DNA of 64,000 nucleotides, taken from assembly GCA_902729315.2 (NCBI GenBank), contig LR746274.1, positions 1,887,037 through 1,951,036 on the forward strand, given 5' to 3'. The position numbers and the translations under genes are program-made. Source of the stretch: Spirodela intermedia (lineage: Eukaryota; Streptophyta; Magnoliopsida; Alismatales; Araceae). Below are positions 1 to 12,196 of this stretch, one piece after another. How positions within the stretch are numbered: the stretch's first letter is position 1; the number at the start of each line of letters is the position of its first letter. The notes beneath the pieces are model-generated. The model saw only the letters and a list, made by a program, of their open reading frames with translations. It searched no databases and was not told where the DNA came from.

Positions 1-180
1 CGCCACGTTACGGTTTCTCCTGACGCCAATTAGTCCGGCGCTTGGATCGCATGAAAACCCGGGACTCCCCATTCGTAACCAACTACGACCCATTCGCCCT
101 TTCGATCCGTTTCGCACGTGTGGAATATCTCACCAACAACTTGACACGTAAACACTCGCTGTCATACGATCTTCCACGTG

Positions 181-217
<37 letters not shown>

Positions 218-617
218 TAGCGGCAAGAAGCAAAAGCGACCTGCGTGCACAGATTTATATCTCCTCTCTCTCTCGCTCTCTCTCTCTCTTCATTCGCAGA
301 GAAGATCCAGTTGGTTGCTCCTCGTTAATGTTGAATGCACGGGACTGCATCGGTTGACAGGGGATTTTTTTCTTCCTCCCCTCCGAAGAAGTGGGCTCTG
401 GATCTTTCTCTGAGTCTGGGCATCTCTCATTTGAGGACTCGCAGGGCAGTGAGGAGCGCAGACGATCAGAATTCTCTGTTCCGTGGCTTTCTTCGTCTGA
501 TTAGTCGTCGAGAGCACTGATCATCATCCCTCTGTTCCCTCTGAGCAGAGGAACAGTGGGATAGAAGCAGGTCCTGCAGGGAAATCACGGAACCTCGGGA
601 AGTGATTTTGGCGTGAT
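1..617. promoter_or_regulatory. Upstream region and 5' UTR of sucrose-phosphate synthase
   Basis: No gene is visible here. The stretch holds two pyrimidine microsatellites, a (CT)n run at 183-217 and a second CT-rich run at about 262-290, followed by GC-richer sequence up to the start codon at 618. CT runs of this kind sit in the leaders of several genes in the window and may bind GAGA-type BBR/BPC factors or act as Y-patches (inference). The short ORFs that cross it are built on the CT repeats and are not credible genes. The leader could contain an intron; that cannot be settled from sequence. Confidence 0.55.
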
Positions 618-3600
618 ATGGCGGGGAATGAGTGGATCAATGGATACCTGGAGGCCATCCTGGACAGTGGCGCCGCTGCGATCTCCGGCGATGAGCATGG
701 CCAACAGAGGGGGATGACGTCCCCGGCGTACTTGAAAGAGAGCCCTCGAGGAGGTGGCGCCACCGCTGCAGGCGCCGGAGCCGGGATCGACGAGCTCAAC
801 ACAACGAGGTACTTCGTCGAGGAGGTGGTGACGGGAGTCGATGAGACCGACCTCCATCGGACGTGGATCAAGGTGGTCGCCACCCGCAACACACGTGAGC
901 GGAGCTCCCGCCTCGAGAACATGTGCTGGCGTATCTGGAACCTCACCCGCAAGAAGAAGCAGGTCCCCCCTCCATCTTCCTCGGCCGAATTCATCGCCTT
1001 CTCCGTGTCTCTGCGCGCGCATTTTCTGAAGTTTATGCTTCTAATAATTGGGAGACGTAATTTTATATACATTGCACACTCATTGTTTTTTATTGTACTT
1101 TTGAATAGATGTTTGTTTCCTTTCATTGGAATTAATATAAATTATACGGCAGCCAGAGCTGGGACTAGGTTTTTACTGGGAAAACGCCTTGAAAATTTTT
1201 GTGAAGTCAAGAGAAATAGTCGCATAAATAGTATGAAATCGACTCAGAGAAATCGTCAGGACCTTCTTAGCAAGTAAGTTGCGTCCATTTTGGGGAAGCA
1301 TCAATATTATGCATTCATTTCTTACTAGAGAAATGGAGATGTCTGGTCTTCTGGGGTGATCTGGTTCTTCGGTCAGGAGTTCCAACCTTGGAAATGCTGC
1401 ATTCTTGTGATTCAAAATAATGCCGAATTATCTTGCCATGGGAAAATAGAGCACTCGTGAGTTTTGTTCTTCATTCCTTCTCATCATGCATTGTCGTTCA
1501 TGATCTTTTTTGTTCCCATGAAAAGGGAGCTGTTCTTCAGTAAATGTTGGAATTCCGAGTTTTATATAGCAGCATAAGTATGTCAGGGGAAAATGAAGGT
1601 TTTATTTCTGTGTAATAGTGATGTTTCTTATTCATCAGATCTCTAAGATTTCTGGACTTAAGTTTTTATTTTTGATGAACATCAGAAGACAGGAGCTCGA
1701 GCTTTTTTCCACCTACAAGGATCCTTTCGCCTTCGTTTAATCTTATCATTCATTGAACATATTCAGACATAGGAGTAGTGTATATGTGGGAACAAAAATT
1801 GTGTAGTCATACTAAGCGAATGAATATGATTGGATAATTGATCTCTGAGAATCGTATGCATGTATATGAACAATGAACAGCTTGAGGCGGAAAATCTCCA
1901 ACGAACGGCTTGTCGGAGGTTGGAGAGGGAACAGGGGCGGAAGGATGCTACTGAGGACATGTCAGAAGACATGTCGGAGGGGGAGAGGGGGGACACAGTT
2001 GTAGAGATTGTACAGGCTGAAACTCCAAGGAAAAAATTTCGAAGGAACTTTTCCGATCTCCAAGTCTGGTCCGACGATAACAAGGGGAAGAAGCTCTACA
2101 TTGTGCTTATTAGGTACATATTCTCTTTTCTAAATTTACTCTCTTTCTCTCTCTTTTTGTTTGATCAGAGCCAACAAGTGTAAGAGCCTTCTGAAGGAGA
2201 TTACATTCTTGCGGACAAATACTGTCTACTCACTAGGTTACAAATCTTCTGTGGTCTCCGTATAAATCTGATTTAAGCACTAATTCCTCCTGCGCATTCT
2301 CCAGCTTGCATGGCCTTGTGCGGGGGGAGAACATGGAGCTCGGCCGAGATTCAGACACAGGGGGGCAGGTAGCACTGATTCAGGCATTTACTTAAATGAC
2401 GAGAAGAAAAGAACTAAGATCTGACTTTTCCTATTTCCCCATGAAAATTCAGGTCAAGTACGTGGTGGAGCTCGCCAGAGCGCTTGCAAGGATGCCTGGC
2501 GTATACAGGGTGGACCTCTTCACTCGTCAGATATCATCCCCTGAGGTGGACTGGAGCTACGGAGAGCCCACAGAGATGTTGACCGCAGGACCAGAGGATG
2601 CAGATGGGAATGAGGCTGGGGAGAGCGCTGGAGCCTACATAATCCGCATTCCATTCGGGCCAAGGGACAAGTACCTGCCCAAGGAGCTCCTCTGGCCTTA
2701 TATTCAGGAGTTCGTCGATGGGGCTCTGGCCCACATCCTCAACATGTCCAAGGTTCTGGGGGAGCAGATTGGTGGGGGGCAGCCAGTCTGGCCTTATGTT
2801 ATTCATGGGCACTATGCGGATGCAGGAGACAGCGCTGCCCTTCTCTCTGGCGCTCTTAATGTTCCCATGGTGCTTACGGGTCATTCACTTGGGAGGAACA
2901 AATTAGAGCAGCTTCTCAAGCAGGGGCGCCAGTCGATGGAGGACATCAACGCGACTTACAAGATCATGCGGCGGATAGAAGCCGAAGAGCTCTCCCTGGA
3001 CGCCGCCGAGCTCGTGATCACGAGCACCAAGCAGGAGATTGAGCAGCAATGGGGTCTGTATGATGGGTTTGACGTGAAGCTCGAGAAGGTGCTGAGGGCC
3101 CGATCCAGAAGGGGAGTCAGCTGCCATGGTCGCTACATGCCGAGGATGGTGGTAAGTATGATCTCTCGAGCTTCATTATTGACTTCATGATTTGAAGCAG
3201 CACATGGGCACGTAGGTATGTGAAGAATGATGCACCAAAGAAATGGCTCAAATGTGTGCCGTCCTCCGGAATGCAGCCTCCATATGTTTCGGAAGCTCCT
3301 ATACGAACAAATGCGCATCGTGTTTGACTTGAAGGAATTCCCTGAGAATTCCATCTATGGTTCAAACTTCAGCAAAAATCATGCATGTCACTCCCAAATT
3401 TAGTAAATACATCATGTTCAGGATCAAACTTGTGGTTGGAGACAGCATCCTCTAACCATTTCTCTCTTTTGTAAGGTAGAATAAATCAAACTTAGCGAAC
3501 TGTCTGCAACTATACCGAAACAGCGAAGAGTGTACAGTCCTGATTGCGTTTGCAACAACTTGTGATTCATTTTTGTGATAAAATGGCAGTTTTAAATCTT

Positions 3601-6461
3601 CAAACTTGCTTCTTTCCTTAGGTTATCTGGCCTGGTATGGATTTCAGTAGCGTCACAGCTCAGGAAGACGCATCCGAACCAGATGGAGAAGCTGGAACAG
3701 CATCCGCTGTTAGCGAAGGAAGCTCTCCCAGGGCACTTCCGCCGATATGGTCCGAGGCAAGTAAACCCCATCAAGTGAAAGCCTGTTCTCTTTCCTCTAT
3801 CTGAGGGGCATCTGATGAACCCGTCTCTTTTTTTCCTTTTTTGTGCCCTTTTTTTCTTTTTAAGGTAATACGCTTCCTCTCCAACCCTCACAAACCGATG
3901 ATCCTGGCCCTGTCAAGACCCGACCCCAAGAAGAACATCACCACCCTCTTGAAGGCCTACGGGGAATGCCGCCCCCTGAGAGATCTAGCAAATCTGGTAA
4001 GAAATTCAAAATTTTACCCAGAAACCCATTTAAATCTTCGCCATTAACTCACGATTTTTCCTTCTTCAGACGCTGATAATGGGGAACAGGGACGACATCG
4101 ACGAGATGTCCCCCGGCAACGCGACTGTCCTCACCACTGTTCTCAAGCTAATCGATAAGTACGACCTCTACGGGCTGGTCGCCTACCCGAAGCACCACAA
4201 GCAGTCTGACGTCCCCGATATTTACCGGCTTGCGGCAAATACAAAGGTTCGTATAAATGAAATGCATAATTTCCTCAAAGTGGAAGGCCTTTGGGTAACA
4301 GAATCTGAATTCTTGCTGGAAACGGAAACATTATTTCAGGGCGTCTTCATAAACCCAGCTCTGGTCGAGCCATTCGGCCTCACTTTGATCGAGGTCCGCG
4401 CTATTTTCTCACCGATTGGGGTTTTTCACCGCAAAATAAATAAATAAATCTAAAGTGGCTTCCTCGAAAATACACAGGCTGCTGCCCACGGGCTCCCAAT
4501 GGTGGCCACCAAGAACGGAGGCCCGGTGGACATTCATCAGGTAAATATCTCTGCTCTCAAGGGCCCGCCGCTGAGCCCGCCCGGGGGGGGGGCATCTTTT
4601 CGCGCTTTCCACCGTGCCTCATTCTTCTCCGTGTACTTCCAGGCTCTGAACAACGGGCTACTGGTGGACCCACACGACCAGGCGGGAATCGCCGACGCGC
4701 TGCTGAACTTGCTGGTGGAGAGGGCCACGTGGCACGAGTGCCGCCGCAACGGGTGGAGGAATGCCCACCTCTTCTCCTGGCCTGAGCACTGCCGCACTTA
4801 CCTTACCAGGGTGGCCGCTTGCCGCATGAGGCACCCGCAGTGGCAGCCGGACACCCCGCTGGACGATGTCGCCGCCGGCGAGTCCCTCGGGGACTCCCTC
4901 AAGGACGTCAACGAGTCCTTCCTCCGCCTCTCCGCCGACGGCGACAAGACCTCCCTCAACGGCACGCCGGAGCAAGACCCACAAGAACCGGGGACGGCGC
5001 CGCCGGAGCTGGATGACCAGGTGAATAAGATCCTCAGCCAGATCCGACGACCCTCTTTTGTTGTTGATTCGCAGCCCGTCCCCCCGCCGAATGCGGCGGC
5101 GCTGAGCAACTATCCGCTCCTCCGCCGGCGGCGGCGGCTCTTCGTGGTGGCGCTGGACTGTTACGACGACTGCGGGCGGCCGGAGAGGACAATGGTGCAG
5201 ACGATCCAGGAGGTGTTCAGGGCCGTCAGGCTCGACTCCCAGCTGGCCAGAATCTCGGGCTTCGCCCTCTCCACCGCCATGCCCATCTCGGAGACGCTGG
5301 AGCTGCTAAGATCCGGGAGGATTCTGCCCACCGAGTTCGACGCCATCATCTGCGGCAGCGGAAGCGAGGTCTTCTACCCCGGTACCTACCGGTGCAACGA
5401 GGAAGACGGGAAGCTCTGCCCGGATTCCGACTACGCCTCGCACATTGAGTACCGGTGGGATTACGACGGCGTGAGGAGGACCTTGGCGAAGCTGATGAGA
5501 GCCAAGGAAGGGGAGAAAAACGGTGAAGAATCTCAGAGAAAAGTCAGCACAGATGAAGGCGTTCACGAAGATCTGAAATCATGCAGCCCCTACTGCGTCT
5601 CCTTCCTCATCAAAAACCCTTCTAGGGTAGGTTTACCCCCATAAAGGGTTTCTCTCCTTCTTTCTTTTCTTCTGACAAAAATCTTATTTTTTTAGCATAA
5701 ATTTTTCCTTGAGTTTATGAAAAAAAACTTGTTCTTGCCGCTGATGGCAGGCGAGGAGAGTTGACTACTTGAGGAAGAAGCTCAGGATGCGGGGTCTCCG
5801 CTGCCACTTGATGTACTGCAGGAATTCCACCCGCCTGCAAGCTATCCCCCTTCTTGCTTCGCGGTCTCAGGCGCTCAGGTATTCCGATCACAGACTGCTT
5901 AATATTAATGCATCTGGAAAATTATGATATTTTTGTGATCCAGTTTTTACCCATTTTGACGCCTCTTTTTCGGAGAAATCGGACGATTTCGGGCATATGA
6001 TTGAGAAATTAATGCAATATATTTGGTGGTTTTACCAACTTTGATGTATGTTCTTCGGATAAAATTGACCGTTTCGATCTATCTGCTTCATGCTCTTCAA
6101 GAAAAAGAAAAAAGAAGAAAAAAATAAATCATCCACCTTCGGCGGAGATTTTAGCTTGAATTGATCCTGCAGGTACCTGTTCGTGAGATGGGGCCTGAAT
6201 GTTGCCAACATGTTCGTGATCCTCGGCGAGAAAGGCGACACGGATCACGAAGAAATGATAGCCGGATCCCACAAGACCATTGTCCTCCAGGGCATCGTCG
6301 AGAGGGGCTCGGAGGAGCTGCTGAGAACGGCGGGGAGCTACCAGAAGGACGACATCGTCCCCGGCGAGAGCCCGCTCACCATCCACACCAGCGGCGGCCT
6401 GAAGACGGAGCACATCTTGAGTGCTCTCAGGGAGGTATCCAAGGCTTCCAGCGGCAGATAG
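618..6461 (+). CDS. SPS: Sucrose-phosphate synthase (1,100 aa, 12 coding exons)
   Basis: Makes sucrose-6-phosphate from UDP-glucose and fructose-6-phosphate in the cytosol, the committed step of sucrose synthesis. Exons: 618-962, 1881-2113, 2305-2368, 2453-3151, 3622-3756, 3865-3996, 4070-4246, 4340-4393, 4478-4540, 4643-5626, 5751-5878, 6173-6461; the sum is 3,303 nt and stays in frame. The N-terminus [18 protein letters not shown] is the family hallmark. A GT4-type glucosyltransferase core (about residues 185-680) carries [37 protein letters not shown] and [18 protein letters not shown]-like domain follows a variable acidic linker at about residue 795 ([11 protein letters not shown]). Ser173 in [10 protein letters not shown] aligns with the light/dark regulatory serine known from spinach SPS (Ser158). 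The intron after exon 5 begins GCAAGT, so it is a GC-AG intron. The subfamily was not determined. The start is fixed by family identity. Confidence 0.97.
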
Positions 6462-7214
6462 ATCCTCTCTCTAACTTCCTCTTTAGTTAGGGTTTTCTGA
6501 GAACGATGACCGAACATGCCGTAGCCGATCGAGAAAAACAACCTGTAGCTTCGACGCTGCTATGGCTCGTTCTGGCGGCCATCGGATCGCGAATTCGCTC
6601 GATTGGGGGCGGCGATCCGATTGTGCTTCGCTTCCGTTTGATCGAAAAGTTTTCCAATTAGGACAGAAGCTTCCTTTCGAACCTTGCGACAATTTGAACA
6701 GCCGGCTTGATGTGGCATGGCTTCTTCCTCTCTCTCTCTCCCTCATCCTGCTGTTACTCCGTGTATTAAAAAATAATAAATATTTGCGGTTAAAAGTAGT
6801 GCCTGGGGGGGCCGCTTATTAAACGTGGAGGAATAAGGGGAAGCCATGTGGATTTTACTTTTTATGTATTGAAATATAATATATATGGGCCTAAAGGCCC
6901 AATAATATGTTGGATATTTTGAAGTGGCCCACTTTGGAACCGGCCCAAGTTGTGGCCTCTACCTACCACTGTGTTGCCCCTCTCCACCGGAAAGGACCCC
7001 CCCCACTTCGATCGATTCCCCTGTCGTTCCTCTGCTCCCTCGGCCTGAAACCCTAGGCTAGGGTTTTTAGGGGTGGTGTCCGCAGGTGGTGGTCGTCCCT
7101 GCGTCGATCCTCTCCTTCCCGTGCTCGTCGGCGCTGCGTCTGGGGGAATAGAAGGAGGGCTCGAGATTGGGGTGTGTGTGTGTGTGTGTGTGTAGGGGGG
7201 GGGGGGGCGGCGCG
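6462..7214. promoter_or_regulatory. SPS 3' UTR and promoter of the SAM-domain gene
   Basis: The first few hundred bases are probably SPS 3' UTR. From about 6885 to 6975 there are several GGCCCA boxes (site II, TGGGCC on the other strand), and at 7048-7066 an AAACCCTA telobox is followed by its inverse, TAGGGTTT. A (TG)n run and a 13-base G run (7195-7207) end seven bases before the start codon at 7215. Site II plus telobox is the usual promoter signature of plant housekeeping and cell-growth genes. Confidence 0.6.
7048..7066. promoter_or_regulatory. Inverted telobox pair
   Basis: AAACCCTA at 7048-7055 is followed within five bases by TAGGGTTTT, so the two teloboxes face each other. They lie about 150 bp before the SAM-domain start codon and downstream of several site II boxes. 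Teloboxes are known targets of TRB-type Myb proteins; function here is inferred. Confidence 0.55.
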
Positions 7215-9917
7215 ATGTATGCGGATCAGGTTGCAACCGGGAGGAAGCTGTCGGTCAAGGACCGTCTTCATGGCGCCGTGGCGACAGACCTAGGGAGCGG
7301 CAGGCAGACGGCGGGCGTTAAGAGGTTGGAGTCGTGCTGGCATCTCTCCCGCTTTTTTTTCGTCGTCTCGCGTTTGCTGCCGCTGGGTTCCCAAGATTGA
7401 CGCGTTTCTTATCTTGTGTGTCGGATGGTGTCAATCTCCGAAGTCCGACTTTTGATTCATGTTCGTCTTGTAGAGGATGAGATCGCGGTCAACGCGTCAG
7501 TTCCCATCTCGTAAATATCATCGCTATGGTTTCAAAGTCAAGCTAGGCTATGTGACTGAGATACGTCGAAGAAGAACCTCTCACGGAAAACCTCAACACT
7601 ACCTATTCTAAAGAGAAGCGATAGGAAGATTTTCTCGGCAGAAAATGAGGGAAACTATCAAAGAAACATCAAGCTTCTGACCAATCTCTTTCCTAAAGTG
7701 ATCATTCATAAATTTTTAATTTATATATGTTTTATTATCGAAAATTATCCGTAAGGGCACAGATTTTGGAGTTTCGACCCCCATATTTTTTATTGGACAA
7801 TTTTACGCACAGAACATTCAAATTCAGTGCAATCTGAAGCTTCATTTCTGACCAGGTTACCATTTGATAATTGTTTTCCGGTGCATTTAGTTGTATCCTT
7901 GTATGTCCCTCAATATTCATCTTTCATCCTTCTACAATTTCTGGAAGCTCTTATCCAACATAGCTATTGATCTAATGGGACAGTTTTCTTGATGGATAAT
8001 GTGCTCTTAGTTCTCTTTATGGTAATTCATGGGAGTGTCGCTATCCTTTTATGCTCCTTTTGGTATGGGTTGATCTAATTCCGAGGGATCCAAAATGATG
8101 CTCTTGCCACCTACCACATGACTCGATCTCTGAATCTTAGTTTGCATTTTGGTCAATCTAAGTTGTTACTGATGTGTATCCATGACGGTTGATAAACAGA
8201 TGAACCGCGTTTCATTTTTAATTCTCTGGTAATTCAAGGACGGTAGTGAAACCGCAAGATCTAAAGTTCGGATGATAGACATAATAACTAGATAAGGGTT
8301 CCTCCTCGCTTAATTATGTTTCATGACTTGTCTTCCACGTGGAAATACCCATTTTCTTCAATGTTAATCACATTAAATTATATGCTTTTTATAGCTTTAA
8401 TCCATTAGTGTACTGCTTCCATTGCTGGTCGTTAAGGTAGATGGTTATGATGGTTTTCTCCATATCCTAGCAACCTCAGGAGGTTGAGTGCTGATTTCAT
8501 TTATATGATCATGAGCCACACTTATCTTCACATTAACCCGTGGAGTGCATGATATTGAGGAAAGATTGTTATTTTTTTGTGGATATTAATTTTTAATAGA
8601 GGAGAAAATACGTGCACAACTTATGGAAGATGATATCATGCCATTACTTACTGAAACTATGTTGCCCTTTTCGATTCAGACGTCGACACACTTTTGGGCT
8701 CCGATGACTTTTCTTTCAGTTTATCTTCAGCTCTCTTGGGAATTAATGGAGGTTGCCTCTTTTAATACCATATATGTGGCCTTATTTGGAGTCAGTCGTC
8801 CAATCTAGGTCATGATCAGCTATGCCATATTTGGATGGGCCACTGCGGATTTAGAAAAAAATGCTGTGCGATAATTAATCCCTTTCCCATCCTTATTTAC
8901 GATCTTATTCAGTTTTTTTTTGTTTTCCTCCTAAAATGTGTATTACTTTTAGTATGATATTCGGCTTAGAACTTGAGAGATTATCTAATGCAGGCAGCGC
9001 CCAGAGGATCTCAAATGGAAACACGACCTCTACACGGACACTGACGGGCCCCAATCTTCAAGTACTTACTTTCCCAGTGTATACACAAAATTTGCTCGAG
9101 TTTCTTAGTTCTCTTACTTCGCCGATGCTAAATTATCTTAATTTTTCTAATTACGGGATATGAAGGACCGAGATTTGGGGACAGAGATCTCCGCCTGAAG
9201 CTCCAGAGGAAGAGCTCAGGGCAGTTCCAGCAGGGAGGGAGGAACCCGGGCGTCAGGGATCTTCGTGAGAAGCTGTCTGGCACAATGCACTCCCAGCCGG
9301 GCAATGGCGATCCATCCAAGGCCAAGGCAGCAGCGGTAGTGCCAGAGGTCGCTAGAATAGCCAAGCAAAGTGTTCCATCAGCCGAAGAACCCCCCCTGGA
9401 GACCAAGAAGGTGACCAGTTCCGCTCCTGCTCCTGCTCCAGCTCCAGCTCCCTTGAAGAAGAAATCACAGCAGAAGGTCTTTACCCCTCTCTCTCTCTGT
9501 CATAGAATATTACATGATGTATATAAACTCATGGAGTGAACATATGCAGCCCGAGGCATCAATTGACGGCTTTCTGCGCTCTCTGGGGCTCGAAAAGTAT
9601 CTGATAACCTTCCAAGCAGAGGAAGTATGTGGATTACAGGAGACCTTGTAAAGAAGAGACGCTTTTCACTCCATGGATGTTAAATTTATGAAGATCTGTG
9701 CCATCGGTGCAGGTGGACATGGCGGCCCTGGTTCATATGACTGATGACGATCTCAAAGCTCTCGGAATTCCCATGGTAGCTTCCACTAGATCATGAAATT
9801 AATTACCCACTTTTAAATGTTCGATGTTTGTTGTATAATCTTCTTACGCTGGGTGCTGATGTTTTCCTTCAGGGTCCAAGGAAGAAGATACGCTTGGCCT
9901 TGGACTCAAGAGCCTAG
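7215..9917 (+). CDS. SAM-domain protein, plant-specific (223 aa, 6 exons)
   Basis: Exons 7215-7324, 8994-9061, 9166-9476, 9550-9624, 9713-9775 and 9873-9917 total 672 nt in frame. The N-terminus MYADQVATGRKLSVKDRL and the block RDLRLKLQRKSS...GVRDLREKLSGTM match a conserved small plant family, of which Arabidopsis has members with a C-terminal sterile alpha motif. The SAM domain occupies about residues 168-221 (IDGFLRSLGLEKYLITFQAEE, then VDMAALVHMTDDDLKALGIP and GPRKKI). SAM domains mediate protein or RNA contacts; the specific role of this family is not established to my knowledge. The middle has an Ala-Pro repeat at about 9422-9451. Intron 1 is 1.67 kb (7325-8993) and AT-rich, with no embedded gene seen. 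The start codon sits directly after a poly-G tract. Confidence 0.9.
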
Positions 9918-10665
9918 TGTTGCTGCTCTCAGCCAGCATTCCTACTGCATGCGGAGCTGCGTGCCGCCTGTATTTTTATGCTACTTCCACTTTCTCTCTC
10001 TCTCTCTCTCTCTCTCCCTCTCTCTCTCTTCCCCCTTCTCCGTCTCCGTCTCCGTCTCCGTCCCCGTCCCCCTTATCGGCTAGGTCGAAGCTCTTGCATG
10101 TGGAGCTGTGAGCCGCCTGTATTTTCATGCTAATTCAACTCTCTCTCTTTCTCTCTCTCCATCTCTCTATCTATATATCTGTCTATCTCGCTAGGGCAGG
10201 TGGACACTGAGTCATAACGGGCCTTCGTAGTTATACTTTTTGGGCTCCTCACTGGGACTATTGTGGCCCATTAGTTCTATAAATGTTCGTAAGTAATGCC
10301 AAGATTAGCTGTAAGACGTTAGTGAATTGGGTTTTGCCGTGGGACCCACTTTAGGCCAGTCAAGACCAACAGATGGATAAGGAAGAATCTACCACTGTAA
10401 AGGGTTAGGAACCTTTAGTGGCCCACTCGGGGGAAGTGGGCTGGCCCGTCCCGCCCCTCTCCACCGTCCAAAGAGGTCCACCAACTACGCCGGGCCCACC
10501 GTTGCCTCACGTGACGTGGCAAGTCGTCAAGCATACGGTACGTTGGGAACCGGACTCCACACTGCTATAAAAACCGGTTCATTTTCTTTTTTTTCCTTGG
10601 AACCTTTAAAATCCGCCGCGACGGACTCGTAGCTGCTCATTCTCCCGGCTGTTCTTCAGCGTGCT

Positions 10666-10706
<41 letters not shown>

Positions 10707-10736
10707 CGCTCGCTCTAGCAGGTCGGGCTGCCGGAA
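9918..10736. promoter_or_regulatory. SAM gene 3' UTR and SUMO promoter/leader
   Basis: 9993-10077 is a CT run that grades into a CTCCGT repeat, probably within the 3' UTR. From 10405 to 10465 lie GGCCCA and TGGGCT boxes (site II). A TATA box TATAAAA is at 10566-10572, about 170 bp before the SUMO start, and the SUMO leader carries a long (CT)n run followed by CTCG units (10671-10715). No other gene is seen. Confidence 0.6.
10566..10572 (+). promoter_or_regulatory. TATA box of the SUMO gene
   Basis: TATAAAA in an otherwise GC-rich context, followed by a pyrimidine-rich leader and the ATG at 10737. The spacing would allow a leader of roughly 130-140 nt. Confidence 0.6.
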
Positions 10737-11290
10737 ATGTCTGGGAATCCGCCGCAGGAGGAGGACAAGAAGCCGGCGGAGCAGTCGGCGCACATCAACC
10801 TCAAGGTTAAGGGCCAGGTAGTTCGCGAGATCATCTGGACATGGTCTCTCCTGAAGCTTTCAGTTTAATCGCAAGCGTTGTCGTTTCTTTTGGGCCGGGT
10901 GAGGTTTCATTGGTGTGGAATGAAGGATTTCAGTTGTCGCATCTCCCCTGCCCCTTTCAGTTGGTCGCTCCGTTCTCTTCGCGCGGATCTTCAGAAGATT
11001 GTTATCACTAGCAATACTCTACTTCGTTCTCTAGGCTAACATGATCTCCAGTTGAGAACAAGCGAATCGGCATCTCGAGGCGATTTTCTGTTCTCCCTTC
11101 ACTCCTCTTTGGTAGTTAGTCGAGCAGTCAGTAGAACATGGCTGATCATAATCGCATTAAATCTAGGAAGGCCATGGACGGGAGCTAGGTTTTCCGCATT
11201 TGAAATAAATGCTTTCAAATATATGTATCCCCAGCCGAGCGCTGAGGTCTTCACGTAGGAATCTCGTAACTTAAAATGCTACTTTTTTTG

Positions 11291-11332
<42 letters not shown>

Positions 11333-11333
11333 C

Positions 11334-11366
<33 letters not shown>

Positions 11367-12196
11367 GTCTACTTATTTTAGAGCGAGATGGCTGCAGTTT
11401 TGAGCCTGTCTTCTTTGATTTGTGTTCGTCGTTGGGTAATAGGTCGATCATAAAGCGAGCGTGATTTTGGTATCTACGGGGAAGCTCGCGGGTATCTAGC
11501 ATGGATTTATTCGCTTTTTTACATGGGTGTCTAGCAATATCTGCGATCATCTTGCTGATCCAGGATGAGCATCTGTGATGACCAATTGCTGTTTTTTTTT
11601 TCATCTCATCAGAGAGACCGATGAGGATATTAATTTCACGTTCTGTTCCCGTATTCCTGCTGCTTGAGCAGCTGCATCAGTCTCTGCTGTATGTAGATGA
11701 AAACCGAGTGGATTCTCTCGCTGGATTCTTGCCTACTGATGGACCTCCTCCCCCCAAATCATTCTGAACGAACCGATCGATCTCTCCGATGCCCATCTGC
11801 CACTGTGGGCCGGAGATTTTTTTTAAGGAACTGTTTTTGTCATGTGATTGAATGATTGATTGATTGATTAATTGGGGTTCTTGCCAGGACGGGAACGAGG
11901 TGTTCTTCAGGATCAAACGCGCCACCCAGCTGCGGAAGCTGATGAACGCGTACTGCGACCGACAGTCCGTGGACTTGCAGTCCATTGCGTTCCTCTTCGA
12001 CGGCAGGAGGCTCCGAGGAGAGCAGACTCCCGACGAAGCAAGTCAACGCGTCCTTTATTTTTTTATTCGTCCTTTTTGCCGGTATTGCCCAGTTGGTGAT
12101 ATTCTCTCGTGTTCTTATTTTTTTGGTATCCAGCTGGAAATGGAGGATGGGGACGAGATCGACGCCATGCTCCACCAAACCGGCGGCGGTTTCTGA
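10737..12196 (+). CDS. SUMO1: Small ubiquitin-related modifier SUMO (97 aa, 3 exons)
   Basis: Precursor of the SUMO tag that is conjugated to lysines by the SAE/SCE/SIZ cascade, mainly in the nucleus. Exons 10737-10817, 11888-12037 and 12134-12196 total 294 nt. The N-terminus [13 protein letters not shown], the ubiquitin-like fold ([66 protein letters not shown]) and the length match canonical plant SUMO1/2. The C-terminus reads TGGGF, so removal of only two residues after the di-glycine would mature it, against longer tails in many plant SUMOs. Intron 2 starts GCAAGT at 12038, a GC-AG intron required by the reading frame. Intron 1 is 1.07 kb and contains a 76-bp ATT-type trinucleotide repeat. 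Promoter has site II boxes and a TATA box. Confidence 0.96.
11291..11366 (+). repeat. (TTA)n microsatellite in SUMO intron 1
   Basis: About 25 nearly perfect TTA/ATT units with a few substitutions. It explains the long Asn or Leu runs of the ORFs that cross this stretch, which are not genes. Confidence 0.9.

Noticed and set aside
42-413. 123-codon plus-strand ORF at the left edge
   Set aside because: Ser-Leu runs come from the two CT microsatellites; no family resemblance and it lies in the SPS upstream region.
11251-11604. 117-codon Asn-rich minus-strand ORF
   Set aside because: Created by the trinucleotide repeat in SUMO intron 1.
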